From Stenogyne calaminthoides (taxonomy: Eukaryota > Streptophyta > Magnoliopsida > Lamiales > Lamiaceae): 64,000 nt of DNA. Shown piece after piece: positions 11,091-22,834 of this stretch. The stretch's first letter is position 1, and every line of letters begins with the position of its first letter. The stretch spans positions 23,763,434 through 23,827,433 of the forward strand of contig JBBCBC010000021.1 of assembly GCA_037126765.1 (NCBI GenBank), given 5' to 3'. A program made the position numbers and the translations under genes. The notes under the pieces were generated by a model. It worked only from the letters and a program-made list of their open reading frames with translations, was not told the DNA's origin and searched no databases.

Positions 11091-12466
11091 GATGTTGAAA
11101 TAAATAATAATATGCATAAGCACAAATATATCACAAAAATTTGATCACATGTTTCATATTAAAATCTCAAAAAAATATGAACATGCATCACCTAACATCT
11201 CAAAAGCAGTTTAAATAAACTTGGCGTGGGGTGGGTCATTATTTAAACACATTCAAGCGAGTTACAAATAAAACGGTTGCAAACCTTTAATATCAGTTAA
11301 TAGTTGGCTCTACTTGACCAATATAAAAATTGACAGGGGACTTGAGGGAAGTATATGCATATCAATTTTATACCTAAAGTAATAACCATGATTAAATACA
11401 TAATTATTATTTCGCTTTGAAGCGAGCCACCGTGGGGAGGATCATCGCCGCCACTAGTAATAATCCACAATCATCCATTTGGAATTTATTCATGTGAAAG
11501 CTATCTTATGACCGTCCGTGGGGAATTTCTCAAAAGAATTCACAAATAAATAAATCATGGAGGTCAAAATTAATTCAATTTTATTATCGAGAATAAAATT
11601 GTCAATTAAGTGTTTAAGCATACTTAGTAATTTTGAATGTGAGATTTTTCAAAACATTTTCTCATGCATCATAAATTTAAACACAATTAAATAAGCATAA
11701 AATAATGCATAAACATCAAAACAAAAAGTAAACATATTGGGCACATTTATCCAATTGTCATGGTTAATTTTTGTCATGTCTTGATCTTGAGAAATCGTCT
11801 TCATAGCCTTCATCGTTCGTCTCGAAAAGCTCCCACTTGACCGTCTTAAAAAAACGCCTTGTCAAGCCATGTCATCGACCCATTTCATGGTCGAGTGCCC
11901 CTAGCACTCCCGGCCGTGTCTAAGTGGCGTCCGTCTTGTAGCGCTAAAGCGCCCAACGCGCATGTCGCTGACGGGCGTGTCACGCTTCGGCGACCCTCGA
12001 CCTCGCCCGTCCATTGGCGTGCCTCGCCCGTGTCTGCCCGATCGAACACGGTCTTGAAGCGAAATAAATGTCTGCAGTCGACGCCGATCACCCATTTCGG
12101 CCCTCGACCTCGCCCTTTTAGGCGTGCCCTTGGGTTAGGATCCATTGGTCTTTAATTCATCGTCTTCGACTTGGCTCACGATCCGGTTTCAATTTATTTA
12201 CAAAAATAAATAAACCTAGATCTAGACTAGTCTATTACATTGATCAAATCAAACAAATCCTAATCTACTCGTGGATTTTCTCACGAGGCAAAACGAATTC
12301 GAACGAATCGAATTAAAAACCACAATTTATATGCATGCATTAATAAACACATTAAATTCCAAGACAATTGGATACCTGCAAAAAAGATCTAGCAGTTCTA
12401 CTATCCAATTTCAAATTTAATGAAAACGAATTAAATTAAAATTTAAAAATCAGAGCCCGAAACCGA
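11091..12466 (-). other. A1 5' untranslated leader with a GC-rich island
   Basis: About 1.4 kb between the primer-binding site and gag, with no long conserved frame. Most is AT-rich and matches the A2 and A5 leaders (for example the GTCAATTTT and GATGATTGTGGATTATTA phrases). A GC- and CpG-rich island at about 11870-12140 breaks this pattern and is shorter than, and different from, its counterparts in A2 and A5. The open frames inside the island are in unrelated registers and not conserved, so I do not call genes. Confidence 0.7.
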
Positions 12467-12479
12467 GGCTCTGATACCA
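12467..12479 (-). other. A1 primer-binding site (initiator tRNA-Met)
   Basis: Minus-strand TGGTATCAGAGCC, complementary to the 3' end of plant initiator tRNA-Met, two bases inside the 5' LTR end at 12482. Confidence 0.93.
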
Positions 12480-12481
12480 GT

Positions 12482-13996
12482 TGTTGAAGAATTATTTGCA
12501 CGGATCTATTCGGGATGAATATTTAAATATAAATTTAATTCTAACAATTATTACTAGCATGAATTAATTCTATATTAATTCAAATAATAATTCAACAACA
12601 AATCATGCATATAAACAGTTCACATAAATTCTACGCATGCGGAATTGCTACGGGTTTACGTGAACTAACCTCTTGGAGTGGCAATGGTCTCGTTGATAAG
12701 TACACACCAAGAAGCCTTTCCAAATATTCCCTAGTCCTTGCTCGTCAATCCGGTGGAAGGAAACTCGCGAACAATTAACAAAAGGGAAAATAAAAATTTG
12801 TTGCACCACCTTTGTGGATTTACTAATTTTTCCAGCACATGGAATTGTACTTGGGAATGAAACACTCATCCCCTATTTATAGAGGGTGTTGGTCGAATTT
12901 TTAGTGATAAAATAATATGAGAAAATATTTTTCTTGATCTCCAAGAAATCTTGAATATTTCTCATATATTCTTTTCTCCATAATTAAAATATTCCACAAA
13001 AATCCCAACTCCTCTTGTTATGGAATTTTCGAAAAAAAATAAGGATCAAGATTCCAAGATTTGGATCTTCTTGAATTTATGAGATATACTTGTATTTCAA
13101 GAAATACATATCTTCCATAATATCTTTTCAAGAAAATCAAGAAAATCTTTATTTCCCTTATTCTTTGAAAATTTCGAAAATCTCACCATAAATAACCAAG
13201 TGGGAGATTTCTTGAATTTAATGAGATAATCTTGTATTCCAAGAATACATATCTTCATTCCATAACAAAATTCAAAGAAAATCTTTCTCCCTCTTTTATT
13301 TATGATTTTCGAAAAATATGAGAAAAAATAAGCAACAAAATTTATTTTATTTTTAAACACCTTTTTCAGTTATTGGACTTTATGTTTGGCTACTTGGGGG
13401 GCCTTTAGGAGAATTGAGATTGGACCTTCCAATGGATCATGAATTATCAATATTGAGCCACAATATTATTCAAGCCCATAAATATTAATTAATCCCACTA
13501 CATAATTAATATTGCACTATCCATCTTAACCCATATTACAGTTAATATGGCTCCCGGTTATTATTTCCCGTGTTTAAGATTATCTAGCCCATTAATTAAT
13601 TCAAGCCACTGAAATAGCTTTTCATTAATTAATATCTTTTATCCTTGGTTAAGGAACGGTTCAACATTATTATCCATACCGGAAACAAATTCCACTTGCA
13701 AGATTTGGTATGATAATTCTTATGAACCTCCCAAGGGGGCAAATCGAACAAACGTACTTGCACACGATTCTCCGTATTAAATCTTAGCAATCGCATGTGA
13801 CCAATAATATTGCCCAAGATATAAAGTATTGAATCTCCTTGATTCTCTACCCGTAATAAGTCAAAGCAATAGTTACTAACCACACACAATCCTATTTAAG
13901 GGAATGAGATTAAGAAATAACTAACCACTGAGGTCTAATTCTTCCTAGTTCAGTTCTGAAGAATTTGTCCTCCTGTAGGTCCTCTTCAATGCATCA
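12482..13996 (-). repeat. A1 5' LTR, first part (interrupted by A2)
   Basis: Begins TGTTGAAGAATTATTTGC and runs 1515 bp to the CATCA duplication (13992-13996), where A2 is inserted. The LTR resumes at 22507. Total length without A2 is about 1843 bp, equal to the A2 LTRs. A reverse-strand TATA box (CTATAAATAG) lies at 12873-12882. Confidence 0.92.
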
Positions 13997-15836
13997 TTTT
14001 GGGATTATACTGGAAAGTATGCTTTTACTTTGTATAATCAAAACTGAATTTCGGACTTATTTACTGAAATAAATTGTTTATCACTGATGCTTTAAGTATC
14101 ATCGAATGTTACATATATTTATTGCATAATTGTTCATTAAATAGTACGTGTTACATTGTAGTTAAATTTAGTGATATTAGATCACAGAAGATTAAATTAA
14201 CAGTCCCTTGTAACTAAAAGTACACCATTCACGACCTAGATGGAAATGAACAATCCATCGTGAAAGGTTGAAGTGTAAGGCTCGGATTGGCTTGTCTTGA
14301 CCAAGAGATTACACTAGTGCATGACTGATGCACTGAATAGGACCTACAGGAGGATAAATTCTCCAGAACTGAACAAGGAAGAATTAGACCTCAGTGGTTC
14401 GTTATTTCTTAATCTTCATTCCTTAAATAGGATCACGTGTGGTTGGTAACTATTGCTTTGACTTATCATGGGTAGAGAATCAATGAGATTCAATACTTTT
14501 TATCTTGGGCAATATTATTGGTCACATGCGATTGTTAAGATTTAATACGAAGAATCGTGTGCAAGTACGCTTGTTCGATTTGCCCCCTTGGGAGGTTCAT
14601 AAGATTTATCATACCAAATCTTGCAAGTGGAACTAGTTTTCAGTAAGGATAATAATGTTGAACCGTTCCTTAACCAAGGACAAAATATATTAATTAATGG
14701 AAAACTATTTCAGTGGCTTGAATTAATTAATGGGCTAGATAATCTTAAACACGAGAAATAATAACCGGGAGCCATATTGACTGTAATATGGGTTAAGATG
14801 GATAGTGCAATATTAATTATGTAGTGGGATTAATTAATATTTATGGGCTTGAATAATATTGTGGCTCAATATTGATAATTCAAGATCCATTGGAAGGTCC
14901 AATCTTAATTCTCCTAAAGGCCCCCCAAGTAGCCCAACATAAAGTCCAATAACTGAAAAAGGTGTTTAAAATAAAATAAATTTGTTGCTTATTTTTCCTC
15001 ATAATTTTCGAAATTTATGGATAAAAGGGGAGAAAGATTTTCTTTGAATTTTGTTATGGAATGAAGATATTCTTGGAATACAAGATTATCTCATTAAATT
15101 CAAGAAATCTCCCACTTGGTTATTCATACTTGATATTTCGAAATTTTTGATAATTAAGGGAAATAAAGATTTTCTTGATTTTCTTGAAAAGATATTATGG
15201 AAGATATGTATTTCTTGAAATACAAGAATATCTCATAAATTCAAGAAGATCCAAATCTTGGATTCTTGCCCTAAATTTTCGAAAATATTTGCCATAACTT
15301 GATAAGGTGGAATTTTGTGGAATATTATAATTATGGGAAAAAGAATATAGGAGATATATTCAAGATTTCTTGGAGATCAAGAAAAGATTTTCCCACATTG
15401 TTTTTTCCCTAAAATGTCGACTCACCACCACCCCGCCTATAAATGGGGATGATTCTTTCATTCCCAAGTACAATTCCATGTCTTTGGAAAAATTAGTAAA
15501 TCCACAAAGGTGGTGCAACAAAGTTTATTTTCCTTTTGTTAATTGTTCGCAAGCATCCTACCACCGGATTGTCGAGCAAGGATTAAGGGAATACTTGGGA
15601 AGGTTCTTTTGGTGTGTTTAATCAACGAGGCCATTACCATTCCAAGAGGTACGTTCACGTAAACTCGTAGAAATTCTGCATGCGTAGGATTTACGTGAAT
15701 TGATTGTATGCATGATTTGTTGTTGAATTATTATTTGAATTAATATAGGATTAATACATGCTAGTAATAATTATCAGAATTAAATTTGTATTTAAATATT
15801 TATCCCGAATAGATCCGTGCAACTTATTCCCCAACA
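13997..15836 (+). repeat. A2 5' LTR
   Basis: 1840 bp from TTTTGGGATTATAC to TTCCCCAACA. Contains the U3 promoter with a TATA-like CCTATAAATG at 15436, and two imperfect copies of a module around TACAAGATTATCTC and TACAAGAATATCTC at about 15040-15260. Confidence 0.94.
15436..15445 (+). promoter_or_regulatory. A2 5' LTR TATA box
   Basis: CCTATAAATG about 400 bp before the LTR end. The same site reads CTATAAATAG in the 3' LTR (22103-22112) and in A1 (reverse). It is expected to set the start of element RNA shortly downstream, near the conserved CATTCCCAAGTAC phrase. Position fits a U3/R boundary; activity is inferred. Confidence 0.65.
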
Positions 15837-15838
15837 AC

Positions 15839-15851
15839 TGGTATCAGAGCC
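15839..15851 (+). other. A2 primer-binding site (initiator tRNA-Met)
   Basis: TGGTATCAGAGCC two bases after the 5' LTR end; complementary to initiator tRNA-Met, which primes minus-strand DNA synthesis. Confidence 0.95.
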
Positions 15852-17292
15852 TCGGTTTTGGCTCGAATTTTTTTAAATTGTAATTTAATTCATTTTCATT
15901 AAATTTGAAATTGGATAGTAGAATTGCTAGATACATTTTGCGGTGTATCCAATTGTCATGGAATTTAATGTGTTTATTTATGCATGCATATAAATTGTGG
16001 TTTTTAATTCGATTCGTTCGGATTCGTTTTGCCTCGTGAGAAAATTCACGTGTAGATTAGAATTTGTTTGATTTGATCAATGTAATAGACTAGTCTAGAT
16101 CTAGGTTTATTTATTTTTTATAAATAAATTATAACCGGATCGGAAACGGAGGTGGAGACGAAGAATTAAAGGATAGATCCAGAACCGTAAGCGGACGATG
16201 TGCATCGCACAAAACGTGCCAAGGGAGGCACGTGCACGACGCGGATGTCGCCATGCACACGGGCGCGATGCTAGGCGTCGAGCCAGGATCACTCGATGCA
16301 CGCAGCAGACGCTTATTGCCTACGGGCGAAGGTACCATACGTTGCCGTCGCCGGAACCCTTTGGCTGCGCGATCTGTAGCGTTACTGCTTACAACGCAAA
16401 CTGCTTTGCGTTCGCCGAATGTCTTTGCCTTGGTGTTCGAGACAGGCGGCGACGAGGTCGACTCGACTGCGGGGCGGCTAGATGCGGGCGTGCATCCCGA
16501 CTGCGAGCTATTTGGCGTGGCATTTTGAGACAGAGTTCTTTTCGAGACGATCGAGTGGGAGAAATTCAAGACGACGTTTCTTCAAAATCAAGCCTAAAAA
16601 AATCAAACCATGACAATTGGATAATTTGTGCCTAATATATTTATTTTTCCGCTTTGCTTGATTTATTATTGTGTTTTCTTGTGCTTTATTTAATTTGTTT
16701 AAATGTGTTTGCATGAGAGTTGCCCAATGAAAAATCTCACCATCAAAAATTACTAAGCATGTTTAAATAATTAATTGAGAATTTTATTCCGGATAATAAA
16801 ATTGAATTAATTTTGACCTCCATGATTTATTTATTTGTGAATTCTTTTGGAGAAATTCCCCCCACGGGACGGTCAAAAGTTAGCTTTCACATTAATGAAT
16901 TCAAAATGGATGATTGTGGATTATTACTAGTGGCGACGATGACCATCCCCACGAGGCTCGTTCAAAGCGAAATAATAATTCTGTATTTAATCATGGTTAT
17001 TACTTAGGTATAAAATTGATATGCATATACTTCCCCGAAGTCCCTGTCAATTTTATATTGGTCAAGTGGGAGCTAACTATTAATCTGGATATTAAAGGTT
17101 TAATAACTGTTCTTGTTTGTAACCTGCTTGAATGTGTTTAAATAATGACCCACCCCACGTGACTTATTTAAACTGTTTTGAGATGTTGGCTGATGCATGT
17201 TCATATTTTTTTTGAGATTTTAATATGAAATATGTGATCGAACCTTGTGATATATTTATGCTTATGCATATTATTATTTATTTCAGTTCAGC
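15852..17292 (+). other. A2 5' untranslated leader with a GC-rich island
   Basis: About 1.44 kb before gag. An AT-rich start (to 16140) is followed by a CpG-rich island (about 16140-16565) and then AT-rich sequence shared with A1 and A5. The island's edges match A5 (CAAAACGTGCCAAGGGAGGC near 16207; GAGTGGGAGAAATTCAAGAC near 16553) but its middle does not. Overlapping frames of 98-146 codons occur in the island on both strands; none is conserved in A1 or A5, so I treat them as chance. Confidence 0.7.
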
Positions 17293-18360
17293 ATGTCGTA
17301 ACCTTTTAATCCACTACTATTATACTTAAAGTCAATAGAATAAGTATGGAAACTATATTGATTGGAAACAGAAAATTATAATTGTCCTAACTGCACAAAA
17401 GCACAAGTGGATTCTTGACACACCAAAATCAGATGAGCCAACCGACGAGTCAAAAATGCGAGACTCGTCAGATCACCTTGCGAGAGATGTCGTCACTGAA
17501 ATTGGTGGAGGGCAAACCCGTAAGGGATTACATCCTCAAAATTGATGGCCCATCTGAACAAACTTGAAGTTCGAGTCTGATTATAACTGGAGACTCGGAT
17601 GAATTTGGTACTTCATTTCTACGCCCAAAAGTTTCGGCAATTTTGCCTCAAAGTGATTTATTTGCAAGCTTTGGTCTCGGCGAGAGATGTTGATAGGGCA
17701 CCAAACTCAAGCTTTTGGCAAGTGGTCCGTCTTCATCTTCTAGGCAAGGGATGGCAAGAAGAAGAAGGTGACCAAAGGCCATAAGCAATCGAGACTCAAC
17801 TGTTTCAAAATGATGATAGGATGGCCGAATCTTTGGTGGTGTCAAGGAAAATTCAAAGAGGAACTGATTAAGCTGCGGTGAAAGAGGACAATGGAGGTTT
17901 GCCTGTTCCAACCCCAAAAGGGCCGGAAAGAAAGGTAATTCTCACGCACTAATTGTTGAAACTTGTTTAGCGGCGTATACTTCTCATTCGTGGGTAGTTG
18001 ATACGGGATCCACTAATCATGTTTGCTTCACGGGTTCAAACCGATCAAACAACTTAGTGGAAGTGAGATCCTCATCCTGTGGCGATCTGTTACGAGAGTG
18101 GCGGTGAAGCGATGGGAGAAGTGCACTGTCTTTTGAAGACGAGTTCTAATTTTAAGAGATGTTCTTTTGTGTTCCGATTTTTAGAAAGAATTCACTTTCA
18201 GTTTCTAAAATTCTATTAATAGACACTTAATTTCTTCTAATAAGAATGAAATCATTTCTTGAAATGATGAGTGTATCTGTTATGGGACATTGATGGAAAA
18301 TCTCTATACAATTAACTGTGCACACCACTCACTGAAATGCATCCTATAACACATCAATTT
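17293..18360 (+). pseudogene. A2 gag and protease remnants
   Basis: Gag starts ATGTCG at 17293, but codon 3 is TAA where A5 has CAA. The rest of gag is strongly decayed and shortened (about 17320-17900). A trace of the CCHC region and the conserved linker can be followed to 17940. The protease active-site region around 18000 encodes a DTGSTNH-like sequence (A5 has DTGSTDH), followed by decayed text to about 18360. In intact relatives gag forms the particle and the protease matures it. Non-functional. Confidence 0.75.
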
Positions 18361-18900
18361 GTTTTAGATAAAAGAAAAAGCGAAGAGACACTTCTATGGC
18401 ATCTAAGATTGGGACATATTAATCCAAAGAGGATCAAAGGTTGGTAGAAGTAGGTTCAACTGGAGTCTCTCCAAGTTGAACCAATTCCAACCTGCGAATC
18501 ATATTTGGAGAGTAAAATGACCAAGAGGGCATTCGGAGCCAAGGGGAATAGAGCCAAAGAAGTGTTAGAAATCGTTCACACAGATGTATGTGGTCCAATG
18601 TCAACCAAAGCAAGAGGAGGTTATGAGTATTTCGTCATTTTTATTGATGACTACTCAAGGTACGGTTATGTTTTCCTTATGAAGCATAAATTTGAGACCT
18701 TTGAGAAATTCAAAGAATTTAAGGCTCAAGCAGAGAATCATAGGGAAAAACGTATCAAGTCTCTACGATCCGATCACGGAGGCGAATACCTCAGCGATGA
18801 GTTTTTGAACTACTTGTCTGATAAAGGGATTGCATCCCAGCCTAATCGCACGGAAACCCTCAACAAAATGGGGTTTGCAGAGTAAGAAAACAGAACTCTT
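18361..18900 (+). pseudogene. A2 GAG-pre-integrase and integrase core
   Basis: Starts with the zinc-binding pre-integrase region, slightly frame-damaged (histidine block near 18400, then CxSxLESKMTKRAF at about 18490-18530). 18505-18885 is open for 126 codons: VLEIVHTDVCGPM with the first catalytic Asp, FIDDYSRYGYVF, and SLRSDHGGEY with the second catalytic Asp. The frame ends at a TAA just after the block that should hold the catalytic Glu (18885). Integrase inserts element cDNA and creates the 5-bp duplications seen here. Confidence 0.88.
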
Positions 18901-20540
18901 TTGGAAATGGTTAGATCTATGATGAGTTATGCGGATCTTCCCAAGTCGTTCTGGGGTCATGCCTTGGAAACAGCAGCCTACATTTTGAACTTGGTGCCAT
19001 CCAAATCGGTTCCCAAAACTCCCAAAGAATTGTGGACCGGGCGCAAGCCCAGTTTGAGACACATGAAGATTTGGGGGTGTCCGGCCTACGTGTTGGACAA
19101 GGAAGCCGGTAAATTGGATCCTCGATCAGAATTAAGGTTGTTTGTGGGATACCCCGAGGGAACAAAAGGGTGTATGTTCTATGGTCCCGAAGATCAAAAG
19201 GTGGTAATAAGCACCCACTTTAGATTTTTGGAAGAAGACTATATCAACGAAAGAAGACCCAGAAGTGAGATTACCTTAAATGAGCTAAGGGGGCTAACCT
19301 CTGTGCCAACTGTACAAGATGACATACCAAGTCTTGATGAAGAGATCTATATGCAACAACCCCAAGGCTTCATTGAAAAAGGCCAAGAACGCCTAGTTTG
19401 TAAGCTCATGAAGTCCATTTACGGACTCAAACAGGCATCCAGAGCTTGGAACCAATATTTTGATCATGTTATAAAGTCTTATGGGTTTGATCAAAACGAG
19501 TTCAAAAGTTGTGTGTACAAAAAGTGTGTCGGAACTGCATTGGTATTCTTAGTACTATACGTAGACGACATTCTGATCATCGGGAACGATGTAAAGGTGT
19601 TATCAGACGTAAGGGCATGGCTTTCAAAACAGTTTGATATGAAGGACTTAGGGGAAGCCGTACACATCCTTGGGATCAAGATCACTCGAGATCGCAAGAA
19701 AAGAATGATAGGCTTATCGCAAGCTTCATACATAGTCACTGTCTTGAAACGATTCAGCAAGCAGGATTCCAAGAAAGGCTTCGTACCTTTCAGACATGGA
19801 ATCCATCTATCCAAGAAAATGTGCCCTAAGACACAAAAGGAGATAGATGACATGAGAGACATTCCTTATGCTTCGGCTGTCGGAAGCCTTATGTATGCAA
19901 TGTTGTGTACGAGACCGGATATCTGCTTTGCCGTAGGCATGGTGGCAAGATATCAAAGTAACCCGGGGAAAGAACAATGGACGGTAGTTAAAAACATTCT
20001 GAAGTATCTGAAAAGAACTAGGGATAGAATGTTAATTTATCAGTCAGATAGTCTAATTCCCATCGGCTACACGGACTCGGATTTTCAATCAGACTTAGAT
20101 TCCAGAAAATCTACCTCCGGTAGTGTGTTTTGCATGGGGGGATGAGCCATGACATGGAGAAGCATCAAGCAGAAATGCATCGCAGATTCTACCATGGAAG
20201 CCGAATATGTAGGGCTAATGAGCGTGAAAAAAGCGGTTTGGCTCAAGAACTTCCTAGTGGATTTGGATGTAGTTCGAATTTGCCTAGCGAGAATCATTGT
20301 TTATTGTGACAATCTTGGGAGGCGATTTGCAAATTCAAAGGAACCAAGAGCCCACAAGGCCAAGCAAACACATTGAAGGAAATACCATCTTATCGACAAA
20401 TCGTTAAGAGATGAGATATAGAGGTGGCAAAAATCGCGTCGAAGACAACAGCGAGATCCATTCACAAAGGTGGCCTCGAATACATTCGAGAGACATGTGG
20501 AAGGAATGGGTGTCAAGACCGATTGCCCTATCTGCTGGAA
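18901..20540 (+). pseudogene. pol: A2 integrase C-terminus fused to deleted RT, plus RNase H
   Basis: An open frame of 414 codons (18901-20145) starts in integrase (MVRSMMSYADLPKSFWGHAL, GYPEGTKGCMFYGPEDQ). At about 19330 it passes from VQDDIP directly to SLDEEIYMQQPQGF, which in A1 and A5 lies about 480 bp further on. The deletion is in frame and removes the RT fingers and the first catalytic block (DVKTAFLNG). The palm motif LYVDDILIIGNDV is intact, followed by DLGEAVHILGIKITRD and the RT/RNase H connection. A TGA at 20143 interrupts RNase H, which continues (AMTWRSIKQKCIADSTMEAE) in frame-shifted pieces to about 20540. The missing catalytic Asp rules out RT activity. Confidence 0.9.
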
Positions 20541-20644
20541 GTATAAGTGGGAGAAACTATTATGTTAAATGCGGTGACATTAGATGTCACGTATTAGGAA
20601 CTACACGAGACATGTTGTAGTATACTTAAAAGCGGACTTTGAGT

Positions 20645-20658
20645 ATAAGTGGGGAGAT
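20645..20658 (+). other. A2 polypurine tract
   Basis: TATAAGTGGGGAGAT immediately before the 3' LTR start (20659). The matching GTGGGAGATT in A5 abuts its 3' LTR, as expected for the primer of plus-strand synthesis. Confidence 0.85.
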
Positions 20659-22501
20659 TGTTGGGATTATCTTTGGAAAGTATGCTTTCACTTTGTATAA
20701 TCAAAACTGAATTTCGGACTTATTTACTGAAATCAATTGTTTATCACTGATGCTTTAAATATCATCGAATGTTACATATATTTATTGCATAACTGTTCAT
20801 TAAATAGTACGTGTTATATTGTAGTTAATTTAGTGATACCAGATCACAGAAGATTAAATTAACAGTCCCTTGTAACTAAAAGTACACCATTCACGACCTA
20901 GATGGAAATGAACAATCCATCGTGAAAGGTTGAAGTGTAAGGCTCGGATTGACTTGTCTTGACCAAGAGATTACACTAGTGCATGACCGATCTTATTTGA
21001 ATAGGACCTACAGGAGGACAAATTCTTCAGAACTGAACAAGGAAGAATTAGATCTCAGTGGTTCGTTATTTCTTAATCTTCGTTCCTTAAATAGGATCAC
21101 GTGTGGTTGGTAACTATTGCTTTGACTTATCATGGGTAGAGAATCAACGAGATTCAATACTTTTTATCTTGGGCAATATTATTGGTCACATGCGATTGCT
21201 AAGATTTAATCTGAAGAATCGTATTGCAAGCACGCTTTGTTCGATTTGCCCCCTTGGGAGGTTCATAAGATTTATCATACCAAATCTTGCAAGTGGAACT
21301 AGTTTCCGGTACGGATAATAATGTTGAACCGTTCCTTAACCAAGGACAAAAGATATTAATTAATGGAAAGCTATTTCAGTGGCTTGAATTAATTAATGAG
21401 CTAGATAATCTTAAACACGGGAAATAATAATCGGGAGCCATATTGACGGTAATATGGGTTAAGATGGATAGTGCAATATTAATTATGTAGTGAGATTAAT
21501 TAATATTTATGGGCTTGAATAATATTGTTGCTCAATATTGATAATTCAAGATCCATTGGAAGATCCAATCTTAATTCTCCTAAAGGCCCCCCAAGTAGCC
21601 CAACATAAAGTCCAATAACTGAAAAAGGTGTTTAAAATAAAATAAATTTGTTGCTTATTTTTCCTCATAATTTTCGAAATTTATGGATAAAAGGGGAGAA
21701 AAATTTTCTTTGAATTTTGTTATGTAATGAAGATATGTATTCTTGGAATACAAGATTATCTCATTAAATTCAAGAAATCTCCCACTTGGTTATTCATACT
21801 TGATATTTCGAAATTTTTGATAATTAAGGGAAAGAAAGATTTTCTTGATTTTCTTGAAAAGATATTATGGAAGATATGTATTTCTTGAAATACAAGAATA
21901 TCTCATAAATTCAAGAAGATCCAAATCTTGGATTCTTGCCCTAAATTTTCGAAAATATTGGCCATAACTTGATAAGGTGGGATTTTGTGGAATATTATAA
22001 TTATGGGAAAAAGAATATAGGAGATATATTCAAGATTTCTTGGAGATCAAGAAAAGATTTTCCCACATTGTTTTTTCCCTAAAATTTCGACCACCACCCT
22101 ATCTATAAATAGGGGATGATTCTTTCATTCCCAATTACAATTACATGTCTGGAAAAATTAGTAAATCCACAAAGGTGGTGCAACAAAGTTTATTTTCCTT
22201 TTGTTAATTGTTCGCAAGCATCCTACCACCTGATTGTCGAGCAAGGATTAAGGGAATACTTGGGAAGGTTCTTTTGGTGTGTTTAATCAACGAGGCCATT
22301 ACCATTCCAAGAGGTACGTTCACGTAAACTCGAAGAAATTCCTCATGCGTAGGATTTACGTGAATTGATTGTATGCATGATTTGTTGTTGAATTATTATT
22401 TGAATTAATATAGGATTAATTCATGCTAGTAATAATTATCAGAATTAAATTTGTATTTAAATATTTATCCCGAATAGATCCGTGCAACTTATTCCCCAAC
22501 A
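20659..22501 (+). repeat. A2 3' LTR
   Basis: 1843 bp from TGTTGGGATTATC to TTCCCCAACA, colinear with the 5' LTR. TATA box CTATAAATAG at 22103-22112. CATCA duplication follows at 22502. Confidence 0.94.
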
Positions 22502-22834
22502 CATCAGTCATGCACTAGTGTAATCTCTTGGTCAAGACAAACCAATCCGAGCCTTACACTTCAACCTTTCACGATGGATTGTTCATTTCCATCTAGGTCG
22601 TGAATGGTGTACTTTTAGTTACAAAGGACTGTTAATTTAATCTTCTGTGATCTGGTATCACTAAATTAACTACAATGTAATACGTACTATTTATTGAACA
22701 GTTATGCAGTAAATATATGTAACATTCGATGATATTTAAAGCATCAGTGATAAACAATTTATTTCAGTAAATAAGTCCGAAATTCAGTTTTGAATATACA
22801 AAGTAAAAACATACTTTCCAGTATAATCCCAACA
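22502..22834 (-). repeat. A1 5' LTR, outer part resumed after A2
   Basis: After the CATCA duplication the reversed LTR continues (GTCATGCACTAGTGTAATC) and ends GTATAATCCCAACA at 22834. It matches the first 328 bp of A2's LTRs in reverse. Confidence 0.92.

Larger units (their letters stand above)
13997..22501 (+). mobile_element. A2: near full-length family A copia element
   Basis: 8505 bp flanked by CATCA (13992-13996 and 22502-22506). Two LTRs of 1840 and 1843 bp, primer-binding site, leader, gag, protease, integrase, RT, RNase H and polypurine tract are all in copia order. The first bases read TTTTGGG instead of TGTTGGG, a point change in the terminal TG. Hand comparison of the first 190 bp of the two LTRs shows roughly ten differences, so the insertion is not recent. 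It lies head-to-head with the A1 5' LTR. An RT deletion and stops make it defective. Confidence 0.94.
2976..22834 (-). mobile_element. A1: family A Ty1/copia element, hosting C1 and A2
   Basis: Both ends are family A termini (TGTTGGGG at 2976, CCCAACA ending at 22834), flanked by the 5-bp target-site duplication GAATG (2971-2975 and 22835-22839). Removing A1 rejoins the gypsy RT in frame. On the minus strand the order is 5' LTR, primer-binding site, leader, gag, protease, integrase, RT, RNase H, 3' LTR, which is copia order. It contains C1 (5880-9216) in integrase and A2 (13997-22501) in the 5' LTR. Its own DNA is about 8 kb. Clade is uncertain; it resembles Angela/Tork-type plant copia elements. 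Confidence 0.92.

Noticed and set aside
11859..12155. Overlapping frames of 64-98 codons on both strands
   Set aside because: Same reason: GC-rich part of the A1 leader, no conservation or domain.
12467..12479. tRNA gene fragments (TGGTATCAGAGC words here and at 15839, 48748, 46860, 60570, 7511 and 7579)
   Set aside because: Each is only about 12-14 bases directly inside an LTR; they are primer-binding sites, not tRNA genes.
13997..14000. A2 start TTTTGGG taken as evidence against an LTR end
   Set aside because: The CATCA duplication, LTR length and 3' LTR start (TGTTGGG) all place the border here; a single G-to-T change is sufficient.
16129..16635. Several overlapping frames of 98-146 codons
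   Set aside because: They come from a GC-rich leader island where stop codons are rare, occur on both strands and are not kept in A1 or A5.
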